64,000 nucleotides of DNA, taken from assembly GCF_000174355.1 (NCBI RefSeq), contig NZ_ACIS01000002.1, positions 372,001-436,000 on the forward strand, in the 5' to 3' direction. The stretch is from Pseudogulbenkiania ferrooxidans 2002 (GTDB taxonomy: Bacteria; Pseudomonadota; Gammaproteobacteria; Burkholderiales; Chromobacteriaceae). Positions 62,024 through 64,000 of this stretch are shown here, piece by piece. How positions within the stretch are numbered: position 1 is the first letter of the stretch; every line of letters starts with the position of its first letter. The position numbers and the translations under genes are program-made. A model generated the notes under the pieces. It was not told the DNA's origin. It did not search any database and saw nothing but the letters and a program-made list of their open reading frames with translations.

Positions 62024-62464
62024 ATGAATGCTTATCTTGTTTTCCCCCTGCTGACCGCAGCCGGGGTGGCGCTGGTGATACAAAACCTGTTGATGGTGCG
62101 GATAACCGAGTCCGTCTCGACAGTAATCATTACACTGGTCATCAACTCCGCAATGGGGCTGGCGCTTTTGTTGGGCACCTTGCTGGCCCGCAACGGCTTG
62201 GCGGGCGTCAGCGAAGCCATCCAGGCGATCCGCCCCTGGGTTGTTCTGCCTGGCCTGCTGGGCTCGTTTTTTGTCTTTGCCGGTATCGTGGGCTACCAGT
62301 CGGTTGGGGCATCGGTGACCATTGCCGTGCTGGTCGCCAGCCAGCTCGGCACCGGCCTGCTGGCGGATGCCTACAAGGCACAGACGCCACCCAGCGCCCT
62401 CTCGCTGCTGGGGGCCGCGCTTCTCGTCGCCGGCGCAGTCCTTATCCTTCGGGGGAAGGGGTAA
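62024..62464 (+). CDS. YdcZ/DUF606-type small DMT transporter
   Basis: 146 residues with about five membrane helices, the length of the half-size YdcZ family (LLTAAGVALVIQNLLMV, SFFVFAGIVGYQSVGASVTIAVLVASQLGTGLL). Half-size DMT proteins work as dimers. The ATG follows AAGGAG, 63 bases after the GNAT gene. Substrate unknown. Confidence 0.8.
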   Translation: MNAYLVFPLLTAAGVALVIQNLLMVRITESVSTVIITLVINSAMGLALLLGTLLARNGLAGVSEAIQAIRPWVVLPGLLGSFFVFAGIVGYQSVGASVTIAVLVASQLGTGLLADAYKAQTPPSALSLLGAALLVAGAVLILRGKG

Positions 62465-62655
62465 CAGCATGCAGGTCGATCCTGCCCCTGCGGGCATTGC
62501 GATCAGGCCACATGCGGATAAAGAGAAGACTCCGATGCCGCGCAGAACAATGTACGGCGACCCTACGTCGGCCCCGAACGCCCCAGCAAAGCCACACACC
62601 GACCGCGCCTCTATCGTCGACGCAGAATGAAAGTCGTCCAGGCGGCCCTAACACC

Positions 62656-63489
62656 TCAGGGCAGATGAGGGTTGAAGCGGTGCTGCATGATCGTGCCGGC
62701 ACGCGCCACGATGGCGGTTTGCTCCGGCACCTCCTCCCACACCTCGGGCAGGTCGACAAGCGGTTCGGACAGCACGAGGAAGGCATCGTCGCCGGCCGCC
62801 GTGATACGCGGATCGTCCGGATACAGTTCGTGCAGGTGGTGAAACGACGTGCTGTGAAACAGCGAGCGCGATTGTGTCTCGCTGGAATAGCGCACGGCGA
62901 CCATCTGCTGCCCGTCGGTCGCGCACATCGTCATGGTCAGCGGCGCTTCCACCCCATGGCGCCGCCCGGTCTCCTCGACCAGCGCCGCCATCCGCTCCAG
63001 CGCCTGCACCGGCTCGGTCGCCAGGCCATACGTCAGGGCGAGAAAGAACAACAGCTCGGAATCGGTCGTCCCCTCTATCGAGGCAAACAGTTCAGGGGCC
63101 ACCGCCAGCATCAGGTCGCGACGCACGGTGTGGTAGTTGCGCACCAGGCCATTGTGGACGAACAGCCAGTGCCCGTGCCGGAACGGATGGCAGTTGGTCT
63201 CCTGCACCGGCGTATCGGTGGCGGCACGGATGTGGGCCAGGAAAAGCGGCGAATGGATGGCGCGCGCCGCCTCGCGCAGGTTGGGGTCGTTCCACGCCGG
63301 GTGCACGCTGCGGTAGCGATATGGCGTCTCGCCCGGGTGGCCGTACCAGCCAAGGCCAAAACCGTCGCCATTGGTGGTCGAGACGCTGAGCCGTGAGTGC
63401 AGGCTCTGATCGATCAAGGAATGTTTTGCTTGAAACAGCACCGTTTCAAGCGGAACGGGGTTTCCCGAGTAAGCGAGCCAGCGGCACAT
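62656..63489 (-). CDS. Class II glutamine amidotransferase (YafJ-like)
   Basis: 277 residues. The start is fixed by chemistry: Cys2 (MCRWLAYSG) must be the N-terminal nucleophile after Met removal, so the longer open frame upstream is not used. Glutamine-binding parts NGDGFGLGW, HIRAATDTPVQETNCHPF and FVHNGLV are present. The protein is a stand-alone glutaminase domain of unknown acceptor; related proteins include EgtC and YafJ. It converges with the YdcZ gene. Confidence 0.87.
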   Translation of the reverse strand: MCRWLAYSGNPVPLETVLFQAKHSLIDQSLHSRLSVSTTNGDGFGLGWYGHPGETPYRYRSVHPAWNDPNLREAARAIHSPLFLAHIRAATDTPVQETNCHPFRHGHWLFVHNGLVRNYHTVRRDLMLAVAPELFASIEGTTDSELLFFLALTYGLATEPVQALERMAALVEETGRRHGVEAPLTMTMCATDGQQMVAVRYSSETQSRSLFHSTSFHHLHELYPDDPRITAAGDDAFLVLSEPLVDLPEVWEEVPEQTAIVARAGTIMQHRFNPHLP

Positions 63490-63777
63490 GATCGGACTCC
63501 GGGGTGAAAATCCATTATGGCACTGTCCCATCTCCATATTGGGCGCCAGGTGGGTGCCCCACACGTTAACGTCGCTCAAGGCCTGCAACAGCGGACCTCC
63601 CGCTCCTTCCGTCAAGTACGGCTGACCAATCCATACAATGTTTTCCACCCTTGCCAATATCTGATAGTGGCTGCCACTGCCTTGACTTAGATTTTCCCCC
63701 ATGGATCGCTGGCTCATCTTTTCGACTGAGTGCGGTCTTACGGAAAAAATTTATTACACATCCGGACGGGGAAATAT
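63490..63777. other. Divergent spacer before the permease
   Basis: About 290 bases between the amidotransferase and the permease. The amidotransferase frame stays open here without family similarity. No riboswitch that I can support. Confidence 0.3.
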
Positions 63778-64000
63778 ATGGAGATCGAAAACAGAAGTGT
63801 TGAGTTCATTCCGGAGAATGAACGTTATGGTTCAGCCAAACGGCTGTTTACCATTTGGTGCAGTGCCAATATGCAAGTGACAACCATGGTGATTGGTGCG
63901 CTGGGCGTGGTGGCAGGGCTTAACCTTGGCTGGACATTCATCGGGCTGGTCCTGGGCAACCTGATCGGCTCCATCTTCATGGCCGCCCACTCCGCGCAGG
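63778..64000 (+). CDS. Cytosine/purine permease (NCS1 family), N-terminal fragment
   Basis: The gene runs out of the window after 74 residues. A charged N terminus ends with RLFTIWCSANMQVTTMVIGALG, then a first membrane helix and GLVLGNLIGSIFMAAHSAQ. The F-x-I-W-x3-N-M and GNLIG patterns are typical of NCS1 cytosine/purine permeases. The ATG follows GGGGAA. It would import a nucleobase or related compound across the inner membrane. Confidence 0.78.
   Translation, partial: MEIENRSVEFIPENERYGSAKRLFTIWCSANMQVTTMVIGALGVVAGLNLGWTFIGLVLGNLIGSIFMAAHSAQ

Noticed and set aside
62656-63717. Extended start for the class II amidotransferase, adding 76 residues
   Set aside because: The catalytic cysteine must be at the N terminus after Met removal; only the MCRW start allows this.

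Overview
The window reads as chromosomal DNA of a GC-rich, aerobic, soil- or water-type proteobacterium. The pca organisation, the acetoin genes, the Pha synthase and the sigma-54 sites would suit a betaproteobacterium, but that placement is inference. It is mostly catabolic and biosynthetic operons. I saw no rRNA or tRNA gene, CRISPR array or intact insertion sequence.

Layout. (1) 1-7.3 kb: the tail of a TMEM175-type channel, a PRPP-synthetase-like gene overlapping an AMP/thymidine phosphorylase, an MgtA-type Mg2+ ATPase and AMP nucleosidase. (2) 7.4-21.2 kb: an acetoin/2,3-butanediol locus. It holds an AcoR-like sigma-54 activator, a GMC oxidoreductase with a Tat-exported partner, butanediol dehydrogenase, an orphan TatA, and an acetoin dehydrogenase operon whose E2 is split into separate lipoyl and catalytic proteins with its own lipoate ligase. 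A class I PHA synthase and a small cytochrome c follow. Three near-consensus -24/-12 promoters and two pairs of TGCGACA-N2-TGTNRCA-type sites, each pair spaced 31 bp, tie the butanediol and acetoin blocks into one regulon. (3) 21.7-25.6 kb: a GlxA/AraC regulator in AT-richer DNA, a ferredoxin that looks like the tail of a larger reductase, and a GAF-GGDEF-EAL gene broken by a one-base frameshift. (4) 25.9-42.2 kb: quinate/shikimate to protocatechuate to beta-ketoadipate catabolism (pcaHG, pcaQ, pcaBDC, pcaIJF, quiC, an unusual aroE paralogue, aroQ). Interspersed are a PEP-synthase/rifampin-phosphotransferase-like gene with its TetR regulator, a universal stress protein and a TerC protein. PcaR-type boxes sit between pcaI and quiC.

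(5) 42.4-52.3 kb, the most interesting part: a seven-gene operon on the minus strand. SbnA- and SbnB-type enzymes (2,3-diaminopropionate synthesis from O-phosphoserine and glutamate) are followed by a carrier-protein/six-helix membrane protein of the Pls/PosA terminal-domain family. Next come a small NRPS (degenerate condensation remnant, A, T), a SyrP-like Fe(II)/2-oxoglutarate hydroxylase, a phosphoglycerate-dehydrogenase-like enzyme and a phosphopantetheinyl transferase. The A-domain pocket, read by eye, carries two acidic residues suited to a short diamino acid. I infer a self-contained pathway to a poly- or oligo-diaminopropionate, possibly hydroxylated, made by a two-protein version of epsilon-poly-lysine synthetase.

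(6) 52.7-56.0 kb: a MocR regulator with a divergent three-gene operon (AhpD-like, NmrA-like, cupin). (7) 56.4-62.5 kb: a more AT-rich block for hydroxyproline/proline-type metabolism (LysR, proline-racemase-family enzyme with a Ser-Cys pair, ornithine-cyclodeaminase-family reductase, EamA and YdcZ transporters, XRE-cupin regulator, GNAT). (8) The end: a class II glutamine amidotransferase and the start of a cytosine/purine permease.

Scattered through the window is the 10-mer GTTGGCCGAA (reverse complement TTCGGCCAAC), which I counted 16 times, far above chance.
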